This document shows positions 62,117 through 62,317 of a stretch of 62,317 bases of DNA, in pieces (the stretch's first letter is position 1; every line of letters starts with the position of its first letter). The notes below the pieces were generated by a model. It was not told the DNA's origin and ran no database searches. It worked only from the letters and a program-made list of their open reading frames with translations. This DNA comes from Bacillota bacterium (GTDB lineage: Bacteria; Bacillota; Clostridia; Lachnospirales; Anaerotignaceae): the NCBI GenBank assembly GCA_017534115.1, contig JAFWDD010000068.1, forward strand, positions 1 to 62,317, given 5' to 3'. A program made the translations under genes and the position numbers.

Positions 62117-62317
62117 CTGGATCGTCCTTGATACGAAATTCTTCAAGGGCTTCTTTTAGTATAGATTTATTTTCTGTAAATTCTTCACGATTTTTGGTTT
62201 GTCTTTCTATATCTTCAACGATGTATTCAAGTTGTAATTGAGATTCAGCAATTAATTCTTTTGCCTTTGTCGTTAAGTCGAACGCCTCTTTGCTAAGGTT
62301 ATGAGCGTTGTATACCA
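62100..62317 (-). CDS. C-terminal end of a coiled-coil protein, running off the window
   Basis: On the minus strand an open frame enters from the right edge (first full codon at 62315) and stops at TGA (62102-62100), giving ~71 residues with no start in view. It is highly charged and helical (KEAFDLTTKAKELIAES, EDIERQTKNREEFTENK, KEALEEFRIKDDPDKNN), probably a coiled coil. It belongs to the integrative element; family unknown. Confidence 0.65.
   Translation of the reverse strand, partial: VYNAHNLSKEAFDLTTKAKELIAESQLQLEYIVEDIERQTKNREEFTENKSILKEALEEFRIKDDPDKNNP

Overview
The window looks like a chromosomal segment of an anaerobic, low-to-middle GC Firmicute of class Clostridia. Supporting signs are an alaS gene behind a T-box leader, a CIRCE operator, strong RBSs (GGAGG), a tmk-holB-ricT-trmN6-rsmI block syntenic with the Bacillus/Clostridium 'yaa' region, a giant 2-hydroxyacyl-CoA dehydratase activase, a TudS-related protein, and several small DUF families that I associate with Clostridia. 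No rRNA or tRNA gene and no CRISPR array was found. Family names were assigned by reading, not by a search.

Layout. 1-2320: a repeat array, then yhbY, a nadD-yqeK fusion and rsfS, read from one promoter. 2340-2750: repeat array. 2787-23482: a long run of plus-strand genes, mostly housekeeping and accessory: an RNA m5U methyltransferase, three GNATs, a frameshifted flavodoxin-fold reductase, DUF3795 and DUF5714 genes, a phosphoesterase, a GH3 lipoprotein, a lipoprotein with a degenerate acetolactate decarboxylase fold, TraX, an Ntn hydrolase, MATE, PreA between two paralogous lipoproteins, CPBP, a DMT transporter and a WYL regulator. 23700-31740: HIRAN, an AAA ATPase, a CoA-binding protein, radical SAM, malQ, then a TudS-like protein and acyl-ACP thioesterase on the minus strand. 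31842-41745: a minus-strand block with the 1421-aa activase, a PLP decarboxylase, rsmI, trmN6, ricT, holB and tmk. 43066-49312: rho, a LysM membrane protein, CIRCE-controlled htpG and a DUF5721 gene, with three repeat arrays between them. 49323-52406: an MBOAT acyltransferase, an SGNH-like partner and a lipoprotein, which look like an envelope O-acetylation module. 52855-60488: repeat array, glnS, an SH3/NlpC endopeptidase, an XRE regulator and T-box alaS. 60561 to the end: the edge of an integrative element, with a tyrosine recombinase, two candidate small RNAs and a gene running off the window.

The most unusual content is non-coding. Six intergenic arrays are built from strings of tiny hairpins. 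Stem sequences vary from hairpin to hairpin but stay paired, and the linkers are constant. Three of the arrays are interrupted by related ~60-bp palindromic inserts, two of them flanked by a 4-bp duplication. The other strong points are the secreted acetolactate-decarboxylase homologue that lacks metal ligands, the CIRCE-driven htpG, and the compact promoter-RNA-terminator units in the terminal integrative element.
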